From contig NZ_AP018400.1 of the NCBI RefSeq assembly GCF_003609975.1, positions 1,190,501-1,254,500 on the forward strand: a stretch of 64,000 nt of DNA, in the 5' to 3' direction. A model generated the notes under the pieces. It saw only the letters and a list, made by a program, of their open reading frames with translations. It searched no databases and was not told the origin of the DNA. The stretch comes from Streptococcus ruminantium (GTDB lineage: Bacteria > Bacillota > Bacilli > Lactobacillales > Streptococcaceae). Positions 34,840 through 42,525 of this stretch are shown here, in pieces; positions within the stretch are counted from its first letter, which is position 1; each line of letters begins with the position of its first letter. The position numbers were made by a program, and so were the translations under genes.

Positions 34840-35377
34840 TCAAAAAATATGATGAGTGATTTCACCTACGTTCTCACTGATAGAAGTAATTGCTAGCCTA
34901 GTTTGATTTAACTCATATCTTTTTTGAACACTATATTTAGGCTCATTTCTAAAAAAAGATACAGGTTTGCAGTTATAAAGTGTACCCGGTTTACTATCCA
35001 ACTTTGTTAATGACTTTAAGAATAAATAGTAGTCATATGCTCCAGTCCGAAAATGTAGTAAAAAATCTGCATCTAATTTAGACCAATTCGGTTTAGAGTA
35101 CTCATAAATATTGACATAACTATCTTTTCTTCTCAAACTTAATCCTAAAATTTGAGAAGCTGTTGACCGCCTAAGAAAAGTTTCAAATTTCTGGGAAGAG
35201 CATATTGTTCTATAATTAAGCTTTTCAGTTCTAACTAGTTCGGGCACTTTTTTAGCATCTTTTATATTATTTAGAGATAGCTTATGAAACCCAGCTAAAT
35301 GTTTAAAATTTTCATCTCTAAACTCAAAATGTATACATTGGCTAATTTGAAGACTATAACCATATATTTTTCAACAT
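34840..35377 (-). pseudogene. PBECR4-type nuclease-domain protein with N-terminal frameshift
   Basis: The main frame contains IHFEFRDENFKHLAGFHKLS, the start pattern of PBECR4 domains (phage/Barnase-EndoU-ColicinE5/D-RelE-like nucleases), and continues to the stop at 34840 (FFRNEPKYSVQKRYELNQ). No start exists in that frame except a GTG inside the domain at 35247. An ATG at 35377 lies one base out of frame; removing one A from the A5 run gives MLKIYGYSLQIS and one protein of about 178 aa. So a one-base insertion has broken it. Intact relatives are probably RNase-like toxins carried by mobile elements. Confidence 0.6.
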
Positions 35378-35399
35378 ACTCTCTATTCTCCAAACAAAA

Positions 35400-35424
35400 A
35401 TGGGGAGCTGTTTAGACTCCCCAT
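35400..35424. terminator. Hairpin upstream of the PBECR4-type gene
   Basis: ATGGGGAG / CTCCCCAT with a 9-base loop. 35425-35627 contains no gene I can support and sits downstream of the serine recombinase stop. Confidence 0.55.
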
Positions 35425-35627
35425 CATTCGGTAAACTTTTATTTGCCTGCTCGTGGTGAAGCTTACCAAAACCCATTAAGGCAATAAACAGATACAAGGC
35501 AGACCGTATCTACTTACTAAGCCAATGTTAGTTTGGAAACCCAAAACCAACAATAGTTTACATCTACAAGAGTAATTATAGCACTAAAATTTAGAATTGA
35601 CAAGTATTCATAATTGTTTTTTACATC

Positions 35628-37016
35628 CTATAAATCTACCCCAGTTCCTTCAAGAAAGCGAACGGTTATCTCTCCTTCAAGCCCTATCCTGATATGGTCT
35701 AGCACTCGACACATGTCTGAAGGGTTGAAGTCAATCTGCTCCTGCCTAAGCAGGTCACTCAATGCCATGCTGTAGGGCTTATCAAGTAGGCGATTCTCTG
35801 CTAAGATTTTCTCCCACTTACCATCAAGCAAGTCAATGTTCTCGCTTAGTAGCTCCAATGCCTTTAAGAAAATCTGCTCGAGTGTCGCCTCATCCAAATG
35901 GCTACTGTAACACCCTTCCACTCCCTTGATGCGATAGCGGTTGTTACATTGCCAAACTTTACGTTTCCCTCGGCTGGTTGCCCAATTCTTTCGTCCAAAG
36001 GCTGACCCGCAGGCTCCGCAGAACACCTTGGTGGTAAATGGGTTGTCCTCACTCTGCATGATATAAGACTTGAGCTGATGTTCCTCTCGATAAGTTTTGC
36101 GTCTAGCTATTTCCAGTTGAACAGTCTCCCAAGTCTCCTCATCAATAATACCTTCGTGGCTACCTTCCACATAGTATTGGTTGACTTGCCCATCATTTTG
36201 CATGCGTTTCTTGGTCAAAAAATCAACTGTGAAGGTCTTCTGCAGTAAGGCATCCCCCTTGTACTTCTCATTCTGAAGCATTTTGAGGATTGCTCCTGGA
36301 CACCAGTTTGCCTTACCTGACCACCCCTTGATTCCTTCGCTATTGAAATACCTTGCAATGTATTCTGGACTGTAGCCATCCATATACAACTTGTAGATAT
36401 CCCTTACCACCTGTGCCTGCTCTGGGTTAATAATCAGCTTACCATCTTCATCCTTATCGTATCCCATGAATTTGGTCGCATTAACTTGCACCTCTCCTCG
36501 CTCGAACCGCTTCCTAATCCCCCAGGTCGCATTCTCTGAAATGGAGCGTGATTCATCCTGTGCTAAGGAGGATAAAATGGTAAGGAGCACTTCGCCTTTG
36601 GCATCCAAGCTATCGATGTTCTCCTTCTCAAATGTCACCCCAATCCCAAGTTCTTTAAGCTCACGAACATATTTGATGCAGTCCAAGGTGTTTCTTGCAA
36701 ATCGAGAAATAGACTTGACTAGGATGCGGTCAATTTTACCTTCCCTACAGTCTGCTATCATGCGGTTGAACCCTTCACGTTTCTTGGTGTTGGTTCCTGA
36801 AATGCCCTCGTCGGTGTAAATATCTACCAAATCGTAATCATCATGTTGGGCGATATAATCATGGTAATGTCTTACCTGGTTCTCATAACTTGATAGCTGC
36901 TCGTCTTGGTCGGTAGACACTCGACAATAGGCAGCTACCCTCAACTTGGGCTTGAGTAGGTGTGCTGTCTCCACCTGCACCTTCCTGGCAGGTATAAGTG
37001 TAATCTGCTTTGCCAC
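35628..37016 (-). CDS. Large serine recombinase (intact)
   Basis: The site-specific recombinase has 462 aa. Its N-terminal resolvase domain has catalytic Ser in AAYCRVSTDQDEQL (near residue 36), SISRFARNTLD with the conserved Arg residues, and YTDEGISGTNTKKREGF. The recombinase domain follows (FMGYDKDEDGKLIINPEQA, YLARYFN-like) and then a zinc-ribbon (VFCGACGSAFGRK, WQCNNRYRIKGVEGC). It overlaps the end of the preceding recombinase gene by 134 bp in another frame. Adjacent large serine recombinases are typical of streptococcal elements integrated at rum/rlmD. Confidence 0.92.
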   Translation of the reverse strand: MAKQITLIPARKVQVETAHLLKPKLRVAAYCRVSTDQDEQLSSYENQVRHYHDYIAQHDDYDLVDIYTDEGISGTNTKKREGFNRMIADCREGKIDRILVKSISRFARNTLDCIKYVRELKELGIGVTFEKENIDSLDAKGEVLLTILSSLAQDESRSISENATWGIRKRFERGEVQVNATKFMGYDKDEDGKLIINPEQAQVVRDIYKLYMDGYSPEYIARYFNSEGIKGWSGKANWCPGAILKMLQNEKYKGDALLQKTFTVDFLTKKRMQNDGQVNQYYVEGSHEGIIDEETWETVQLEIARRKTYREEHQLKSYIMQSEDNPFTTKVFCGACGSAFGRKNWATSRGKRKVWQCNNRYRIKGVEGCYSSHLDEATLEQIFLKALELLSENIDLLDGKWEKILAENRLLDKPYSMALSDLLRQEQIDFNPSDMCRVLDHIRIGLEGEITVRFLEGTGVDL

Positions 37017-38061
37017 TTTCAGTCTCCTTCTTTTTGATGGTGTAATGTCTCGTTAAATCTAGTTTCCAACTATCCAATAAGGACTCTTGGATTTTTATAC
37101 CTTCGCAGATTGACTTCCCCTGTTTAAGATAAGTCGCACACATCCAAGTAGGGGTTCGATAGGGAAGCTGTCGGCGTAGACTTTTCTTACAATAAGGGCA
37201 GAAGAGCTTTCCTGTATAGGGATAGCGTTTGGCATAAACCGCTGGGTTGGTTGTCCCCTTTCGCTTCTGTCGGTACTCTTGGGCTTGTTGCCACAATTCT
37301 TTGGAAACAATAACTGGGTGGTGATCTTCCATGTAATAACTATCTACCGAACCTTTGTTCAGTAAAGTATGGTGGCCAAGTGATGGGGTATAGAATTTTT
37401 GAAAGTGCCAGTCCCCCTTATACTTTTCGTTACTTATTAGGTTTCGGATAGTACTCTCATGCCATTGCCGATTGGTTGCTGTAGGAACCTTGTTGGCATT
37501 TAGTTCTTTGGCAATACGATTTGCTCCTTTTCCTGAAACATAAGATTCAAAAATATGCCTTACAATCTCAGCTTCTTGTGGGTTGATAACCAACTGCCCA
37601 TCTTCGACATCATAGCCCAAGAACCGCATGGCATTAATATGGAATTCCTCTCGTTGAAACTTCTTCTGATAGCCCCATCTCACGTTAAAACTGTGGCTGG
37701 TTAACTCCTCCTCCGCATAGGAAGCTAGAACTGTTAACATGACCTCTCCTTCTGAAGAGAGGGTATGGAGGTTTTGCTCTTCGAAGAAGATGTCTACTCC
37801 CAAGAGTTTCAACTCACGGCTGACACTCAGAATGGTTTCCGTGTTTCGTGCAAACCGACTGATGGACTTGGTATGAATACGGTCAATCCGACCTTGCCGA
37901 CAAAGCTCCAACATCCGTTGAAATTCTGGTCGAGCTGTTTTCTTACCTGAAATCCCCCTATCCATAAACACACCAATAAAATCGACATCGCTTCTATCCT
38001 TGTAGTGATTGTGATAGTAGGCAATTTGGTTCTCAAACGACGCCAGCTGTTCTTCTTCCAT
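36883..38061 (-). CDS. Large serine recombinase lacking a normal start (probably defective)
   Basis: The open frame from its first ATG has 392 aa: resolvase core (MDRGISGKKTARPEF, SISRFARNTETIL), recombinase domain (FLGYDVEDGQLVINPQEA) and zinc ribbon (LFCPYCKKSLRRQ, WMCATYLKQGKSICEG). The catalytic Ser motif VYVRVSS lies directly upstream of that ATG. The frame is open back to a stop near 38157 (KTKRLRVCVYVRVSS) but has no ATG, GTG or TTG there. Translation from 38061 would lack the nucleophile. The codon TAT before AAAACTAAG may be a mutated start. So the protein is likely inactive unless an unusual start is used. Confidence 0.8.
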   Translation of the reverse strand: MEEEQLASFENQIAYYHNHYKDRSDVDFIGVFMDRGISGKKTARPEFQRMLELCRQGRIDRIHTKSISRFARNTETILSVSRELKLLGVDIFFEEQNLHTLSSEGEVMLTVLASYAEEELTSHSFNVRWGYQKKFQREEFHINAMRFLGYDVEDGQLVINPQEAEIVRHIFESYVSGKGANRIAKELNANKVPTATNRQWHESTIRNLISNEKYKGDWHFQKFYTPSLGHHTLLNKGSVDSYYMEDHHPVIVSKELWQQAQEYRQKRKGTTNPAVYAKRYPYTGKLFCPYCKKSLRRQLPYRTPTWMCATYLKQGKSICEGIKIQESLLDSWKLDLTRHYTIKKKETESGKADYTYTCQEGAGGDSTPTQAQVEGSCLLSSVYRPRRAAIKL

Positions 38062-38146
38062 ACTCGATACTCGAACATAAACACAAACCCTTAATCGCTT
38101 AGTTTTATAAAAGCAAAAAAGAGTATTACCCTTGTGGTAATTCTCT

Positions 38147-38461
38147 CTAAATAACCTCGCTCATTAAAACTATAACTTCTTGCTTGAAGAACTTATGTAA
38201 ATCACAGTCTCCCTTTGGTCCGTAAATACTTTGAATTGCCTCAAAGTCTTGGCATTTGAAAGTATAGTTTAACGTTTTATTCTCCCCAATCTGGTAGCTA
38301 GCTGTGAAAATACCTTTTTCAATCAAGGCTTGGTAGTCAACCTTAAGCGGAGACAATCTTCCAATTTCAACAGTCTCTCCAACTTCCAGCTCAAGGTAGG
38401 TTTTTCGGAACACCTCCGCAAGTTTCTCAAAGGCGTTCAATCTCGGCTGTGTACTCATCAT
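38147..38461 (-). CDS. Small protein upstream of the serine recombinases (104 aa)
   Basis: It starts MMSTQPRLNAFEKLAEVF after GAGGAAATAAG and has LEVGETVEIGRLSPLKVDYQ and IYGPKGDCDLHKFFKQEV. Soluble, with no known motif. It shares its operon with two large serine recombinases; small accessory genes at this position occur in other recombinase-borne cassettes, and a helper in excision or a passenger role are both possible. Function unknown. Confidence 0.6.
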   Translation of the reverse strand: MMSTQPRLNAFEKLAEVFRKTYLELEVGETVEIGRLSPLKVDYQALIEKGIFTASYQIGENKTLNYTFKCQDFEAIQSIYGPKGDCDLHKFFKQEVIVLMSEVI

Positions 38462-38591
38462 CTTATTTCCTCTTTTCCATTTTGGTATGTACATATTACC
38501 GTTAAAACTAAGATACGTCCAGCTATATTTTGCGATATAAGCGATATTTTTGACGATTTTTTATCTATACTTTTTCACGATTTAGCAAAAA

Positions 38592-38890
38592 AGGGAGGGG
38601 GGCATCTATTCCCTCATACTCCTTTACCTAGGTCCCCACCATACGTCTACGGAAATAAATCTCTCTCAAATCCCCCAGCAACTCAATTACCTCAACTGAG
38701 GTAGTTACTCTGATACTACCCCACTCCAAGCTAAAAAGCCTTGTCTCCAAGGCTTTTTAAGATGCTTTCGTTCAAAGGTTTCTAGGCTTTCACCAGCAAA
38801 CCAACTACCTCGACGTGTGCTGAGAGCTTTCTTCTATACTAATAGACGAAAGGGAGTGAAAATGATTTTAAGATTATACTGTGGAACGGA
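38592..38890. repeat. Long direct repeat around att copy 2
   Basis: This is the counterpart of 33087-33392, about 300 bp and similar across its length. It separates element A from element B and includes att copy 2. The stretch 38462-38999 carries this repeat and no gene. Confidence 0.85.
38779..38817. repeat. att core copy 2 (junction of elements A and B)
   Basis: It is identical over 39 bp to att copies 1 and 3. The bases to its right (TGCTGAGAG...) match those right of copy 1 and differ from rlmD, as expected for an element end. Confidence 0.85.
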
Positions 38891-38999
38891 ATAACAATTA
38901 TTGACAAGACAGCAAACTGACTTCACTTCTTCTACCACTGGTGAGACACGCAATTCTATATAATCTAAAAATCACATTAAACTCTTTAGACCGTCATAA

Positions 39000-39527
39000 T
39001 TAGTCTGAGGGATTTTTGATGATTTCCTTGTAAATCATTCTAAGAATACCTGCAACAGTCGCTTTGTTAAAATGAGGCTCACCAAAATGATGACTACTAC
39101 CCCTCATTTTCAAGGCCACTAGCCCCTCTATTTTCTTACGATCTATCACACCATTTGCTACACACTGATCTAAAAATGAATCACCATAAATTTTTTGATA
39201 TTCTTCCAAACCTTGTACAATCCAAAACGTGTCATATAAGAATGCCTTATAGGCCTTCAACCAATCCCACATAATCTCTGGATCCACAACATTTGGATTT
39301 TCAAGATGGCATCTTTTGCACAACAAGACAAAATTTGAAGGCCTATCTGTACCCCCTCTAGAATGAGGAATAATATGGCAACGTTCTAGCTTGGTTTTAC
39401 GGGCACATCGCCAACACCTCTCTCTTGCTTCCGACCAATCAACGCTCAGTTCACTCTCGCAAACTTTATTAGTCCAATAATCTGCAATCTCGTTAATCGT
39501 TGTGCTTATTTTGGGCCGTTTAGCCAT
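39000..39527 (-). CDS. HNH endonuclease of element B
   Basis: The protein has 175 aa. The HNH/zinc pattern is CWRCARKTKLERCHIIPHSR, then NFVLLCKRCHLENP (residues about 39-100): two CxxC pairs, His of CHIIP, Asn of SNFVLLC and the final CxxCH. This fits an active McrA-like HNH nuclease. The ATG at 39527 follows GGAGGT by 5 bp. It is the last gene of element B, 20 bp after the small membrane protein. Defence effector and homing-type nuclease are both possible. Confidence 0.85.
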   Translation of the reverse strand: MAKRPKISTTINEIADYWTNKVCESELSVDWSEARERCWRCARKTKLERCHIIPHSRGGTDRPSNFVLLCKRCHLENPNVVDPEIMWDWLKAYKAFLYDTFWIVQGLEEYQKIYGDSFLDQCVANGVIDRKKIEGLVALKMRGSSHHFGEPHFNKATVAGILRMIYKEIIKNPSD

Positions 39528-39547
39528 CACTGACCTCCCGAAATATT

Positions 39548-40039
39548 TTACTCTAAAATATCTTGAATTGATACAGCTACAAAATGCGACTTATTAAAAT
39601 GATCAACAATATAAAAATAAACTTTCCCTTGTTGCCGCCTGCCGACTAACTGTTGAATAGCTTTCTTCATTATATTGTCTTCAACTTCAAGATAAACACT
39701 TTCACCAGGTCGCAAGGTGCTGGAATAATGTGTCGGCAGATTCTTTTCATTATAAGTCCATTCCAATACGCCATCAAACTCAACCTGTTTACTAAAAATA
39801 AGCCGCTTGTATAAAGATAAGCCTTCATAAAGGAGAGTTGTAGGAACCTGTCCAATATTTAGAATTTCAAAAATATGAGTTGTTTTATCTGTCTCTGAGT
39901 CATCATCCATACAATAGTAAATATAAAGGTTTGGCCTCTCAGTTCGTCTCGCCAGCCATAATGACAGAATAACTGCTCCAATTGTCCCCAAAGCTGATAG
40001 CATATCCCATAAATTACCTAAATCAAGAATAAGTTTCAT
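39548..40039 (-). CDS. Membrane-anchored hypothetical protein of element B (163 aa)
   Basis: It has one N-terminal transmembrane helix (LSALGTIGAVILSLWLARR, about 13-32) and then a beta-rich cytoplasmic domain (LYIYYCMDDDSE, IFEILNIGQVPTTLLYEGL, LRPGESVYLEVED, KVYFYIVDHFNKSHFVAVSI). Anchors with such all-beta domains are frequent in defence islands, but I do not recognise the family. It is close to the HNH gene (20 bp) and 373 bp from the AAA+ gene. Confidence 0.65.
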   Translation of the reverse strand: MKLILDLGNLWDMLSALGTIGAVILSLWLARRTERPNLYIYYCMDDDSETDKTTHIFEILNIGQVPTTLLYEGLSLYKRLIFSKQVEFDGVLEWTYNEKNLPTHYSSTLRPGESVYLEVEDNIMKKAIQQLVGRRQQGKVYFYIVDHFNKSHFVAVSIQDILE

Positions 40040-40412
40040 TTGCTATCTTTCTAAAAAACCATAATCAATATTAAGTGCGTAAAAATAATTTTGGAATGTT
40101 CCCCTGAACGAAAAAAGAATCAAACACACTATCACCTAACAGCTCCATCTAACCAAATAACACTATTGAACTAGATTGCTTTGTCAACTTTACCCATAAC
40201 TCCCAAGAATATTTAGAGTAGAATACTTCCAATTTATACATTAAACAACATCGTTCCCTTGACATATACGTATAACTTCAATAAATCCAAAAAAGTACAC
40301 AATACTATAAACAATATAAATAACATCTATTTGTCCTAAGCAGCAGGGGACTCTCGAAGGAAAGGAACTCTGTTAGACTTTCTTTAAGTAGTATTAGAAT
40401 TTCAGGTAACCA
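40040..40412. other. Gene-free stretch in element B
   Basis: This 373-bp A+T-rich stretch contains no reading frame, convincing promoter or hairpin that I can support. The small membrane protein and HNH genes after it may have a separate promoter here. Confidence 0.4.
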
Positions 40413-41534
40413 TCAATTCTCTTCAACTTCATTGCAGTCAAATTTACAATCCTCGACTCTAATGGTAGATAAATCTTCACTGCTTGGATTATCTACCTTT
40501 ATCACTCGTCTTGCATGATATATAATCAAATCGTCATACAAATTTCTTGCCAACCGAGCATTTGCAAAGTTCTCATCCTTCAATGAAATTTGCTTTTCAA
40601 AATACAAGTGAATTTTCTCTTTAGCCTCATCGTCTAGAATATAATCATTGCTTTGACATATGGAAAGCAATATAGTGACCAACTCTGCAGAACTATAGTC
40701 ATCGAATTCTATGAAGGTATTGAAACGCGATTTTAATCCAGGATTTGATTCAAAAAATTTATTCATTGGCTCGGTATATCCAGCAACGATTACAACCAAA
40801 TCATCTCTATAATCCTCCAAAGCTTTTGTTAATTCTGTTAAGCACTCTCTACCATAAGAATCAGAATGCTCATTTTCTGTAATGCTATAGGCTTCATCAA
40901 TAAATAAAACACCGCCTTTAGCTTGTTCAATGACTTTTTTAACCTTAAGTGCTGTTTGACCTTGGTACCCTGCGATAAGATCAGTTCTTGAAACTTCGAC
41001 AAAATGCCCCTTTGACAGCAAACCAATCCTCTTGTAAATTCGCCCTACAATTCTGGCAACAGTAGTTTTTCCGGTCCCGGGATTACCAGTAAATGCTAGA
41101 TGTAAGGTACTCTTTGTCGTGTAAAGATTTTTTTCCCTACGCAACTGTTGAACCTTTTGATATAGTATCAAATCTTGAACGTTACTCTTTACTTTTTCTA
41201 AACCAGTAAGATTATTCAATTCATCTAGTAGCTCTTCAAGCGTTCTCCTATCTTGATCCACATCTCTAGTTGGTTGGCATATGCTTTGAATCGTGGAATA
41301 ACCATAAAACTCAATCAAACTGGTATTAACAGCCTGTGCTGCTCGCTTAATTTCAATTTTATATTTTTCATTGTCGACAACTTCAGAGATTCTTTTAAGC
41401 AAAGCGATAGTAGCACCACGACTATGCTCATCCACAATTACTGTTGCCAATCTCGTAATTTCACCACTCGTAGCTATAATAGCATCCAGTTTAGAAGCAT
41501 TGTTTATTAATATCTTCCCGTATTTATCCATCAT
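40413..41534 (-). CDS. CbxX/CfxQ-type AAA+ ATPase of element B
   Basis: The protein has 373 aa. After a variable N-terminus (1-95), the AAA+ core starts with LLDELNNLTGLEKVKSNVQD and has Walker A FTGNPGTGKTTVAR (near 152), Walker B GGVLFIDEAYSI (near 212), sensor LVVIVAGYTEP and arginine finger PGLKSRFNTFIEF. This CbxX/CfxQ/SpoVK type includes Rubisco activases and the EccA ATPases of ESX systems; it forms ring-shaped remodellers. The gene follows the coiled-coil membrane gene by 7 bp. I infer that it remodels one of the neighbouring coiled-coil or nuclease proteins. The motifs are sure; the client is unknown. Confidence 0.88.
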   Translation of the reverse strand: MMDKYGKILINNASKLDAIIATSGEITRLATVIVDEHSRGATIALLKRISEVVDNEKYKIEIKRAAQAVNTSLIEFYGYSTIQSICQPTRDVDQDRRTLEELLDELNNLTGLEKVKSNVQDLILYQKVQQLRREKNLYTTKSTLHLAFTGNPGTGKTTVARIVGRIYKRIGLLSKGHFVEVSRTDLIAGYQGQTALKVKKVIEQAKGGVLFIDEAYSITENEHSDSYGRECLTELTKALEDYRDDLVVIVAGYTEPMNKFFESNPGLKSRFNTFIEFDDYSSAELVTILLSICQSNDYILDDEAKEKIHLYFEKQISLKDENFANARLARNLYDDLIIYHARRVIKVDNPSSEDLSTIRVEDCKFDCNEVEEN

Positions 41535-41541
41535 ATCACCC

Positions 41542-41967
41542 TTACACCAGAAATAAAATTAGTACAATGACTGCCAAACCTAGAGCTCCTCCAGCAATCC
41601 AGTAAGCGTATTTAACTTTCTTTGTTAACTTCTCAATCGCTGCATTGGCTGCTTGTACTACTTCCGCAATATTCTCATTTGTTTCTTCCTTATTTTTCTT
41701 AACAGAATAGGCAGTCACTTCATTCTGTTTTTCCATTTTAGTAAGAATATCTGAGTGTTCTTTAACGGTAGTCCAAATATTATCAACATCTTCTAAATGT
41801 GCAATACCGTTGACTTTATTAATATTTTCATTCAAATTTTGAATATCTTTCTCGCTAGCGGAGACTCTCTTTGAAATATTATAAACGTCCTGTAATGCTG
41901 TCTCTAATCTCTCTGCTTGTTCACAATTTCTTTTAAATAAAGTTTTTGTTCTTCTACATAAGTCCAA
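41542..41967 (-). CDS. Coiled-coil protein with C-terminal membrane anchor (downstream half of a split gene)
   Basis: The frame has coiled coil (LETALQDVYNISKRVSASEK, VQAANAAIEKLTKKVKYAY) and a C-terminal transmembrane helix (WIAGGALGLAVIVLILFLV). Its start overlaps the previous frame by 64 bp, with no good ribosome site. It repeats a unit present upstream (LEDVDNIWTTVKEHSDIL here, LDEIDQLWTYVEEQKLYL there). It is more likely reached by a -1 frameshift from 41904-42449, which would give one protein of about 300 aa, than translated alone. Confidence 0.6.
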   Translation of the reverse strand: MDLCRRTKTLFKRNCEQAERLETALQDVYNISKRVSASEKDIQNLNENINKVNGIAHLEDVDNIWTTVKEHSDILTKMEKQNEVTAYSVKKNKEETNENIAEVVQAANAAIEKLTKKVKYAYWIAGGALGLAVIVLILFLV

Positions 41968-42449
41968 AGCTGATCAATCTCATCTAAGTGAACATATCCA
42001 TCTATTTTCTGTTTAAATTTTTTGAGTTCTTCCAGCGTTCTACGCTGATTCTCTACAATTTTCTTAATTTGTTCTTGAGTTTTTTGAATGCCTTCACTTG
42101 TTTCTTCTGTTGCCTTGATGGAAACAATAATAGCTTGAATATAATCCCTATCTAAAGCCTCCAAGGCACTATAGACCTGCCCAAACTCCTTAATCAATTT
42201 TATTTGGGTATTATTGATGTCGTGAAAGTACATTTGGATTTGTGATGTCAAGTCATTTAATTCATCACCTGTAACCAAATGGTCCAAGTTGAATCCACGT
42301 CCTAAAAACAGGTCACCAAAAACTTCTACTACATCTTTATTGTTTTTGACTCTTCTTATATCTAAATCCATTAAAGTTTGTTCAGAGAAAAGCTTTATTG
42401 CATTCTTGGCATTTTCAAAATCATGATGCTGTATAACTAAGTCATCCAT
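41904..42449 (-). CDS. Coiled-coil protein of element B (upstream half)
   Basis: The protein has 181 aa. An N-terminal globular part (MDDLVIQHHDFENAKNAIKL, LFLGRGFNLDHLVTGDELND) is followed by long coiled coil (EETSEGIQKTQEQIKKIVEN, TLEELKKFKQKIDGYVHLDE). It has no membrane segment of its own. The stop lies about 30 bases after a TTTAAAA heptamer in the right phase for -1 slippage into the membrane-anchored frame. It lies 76 bp after the HNH-motif membrane protein gene. Family unknown; distant similarity to coiled-coil receptors is only a guess. Confidence 0.65.
   Translation of the reverse strand: MDDLVIQHHDFENAKNAIKLFSEQTLMDLDIRRVKNNKDVVEVFGDLFLGRGFNLDHLVTGDELNDLTSQIQMYFHDINNTQIKLIKEFGQVYSALEALDRDYIQAIIVSIKATEETSEGIQKTQEQIKKIVENQRRTLEELKKFKQKIDGYVHLDEIDQLWTYVEEQKLYLKEIVNKQRD
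41931..41937 (-). other. Possible programmed -1 frameshift site (T TTA AAA)
   Basis: In the upstream frame the codons read TAT TTA AAA GAA, so TTTAAAA fits the X XXY YYZ slippery pattern. A -1 shift here enters the downstream frame (AGA AAT TGT GAA CAA) and skips the stop 30 bases on. No strong stimulatory stem is evident, so a decay mutation is the alternative. Confidence 0.45.
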
Positions 42450-42525
42450 ATTTAACCCCTATATATCGTTTTATCTAATTTGGTACAAATATTACCAATT
42501 TCAATGTTGATTTTAAATACTTTGA

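Noticed and set aside
38330..38704. Plus-strand open frame of 124 codons across the long direct repeat
   Set aside because: It overlaps the better-supported 104-aa gene and the repeat, has no family resemblance and no ribosome site.
40255..40290. TTGACA-like motif on the plus strand in the element B gap
   Set aside because: The -10 is poor and no plus-strand gene follows.
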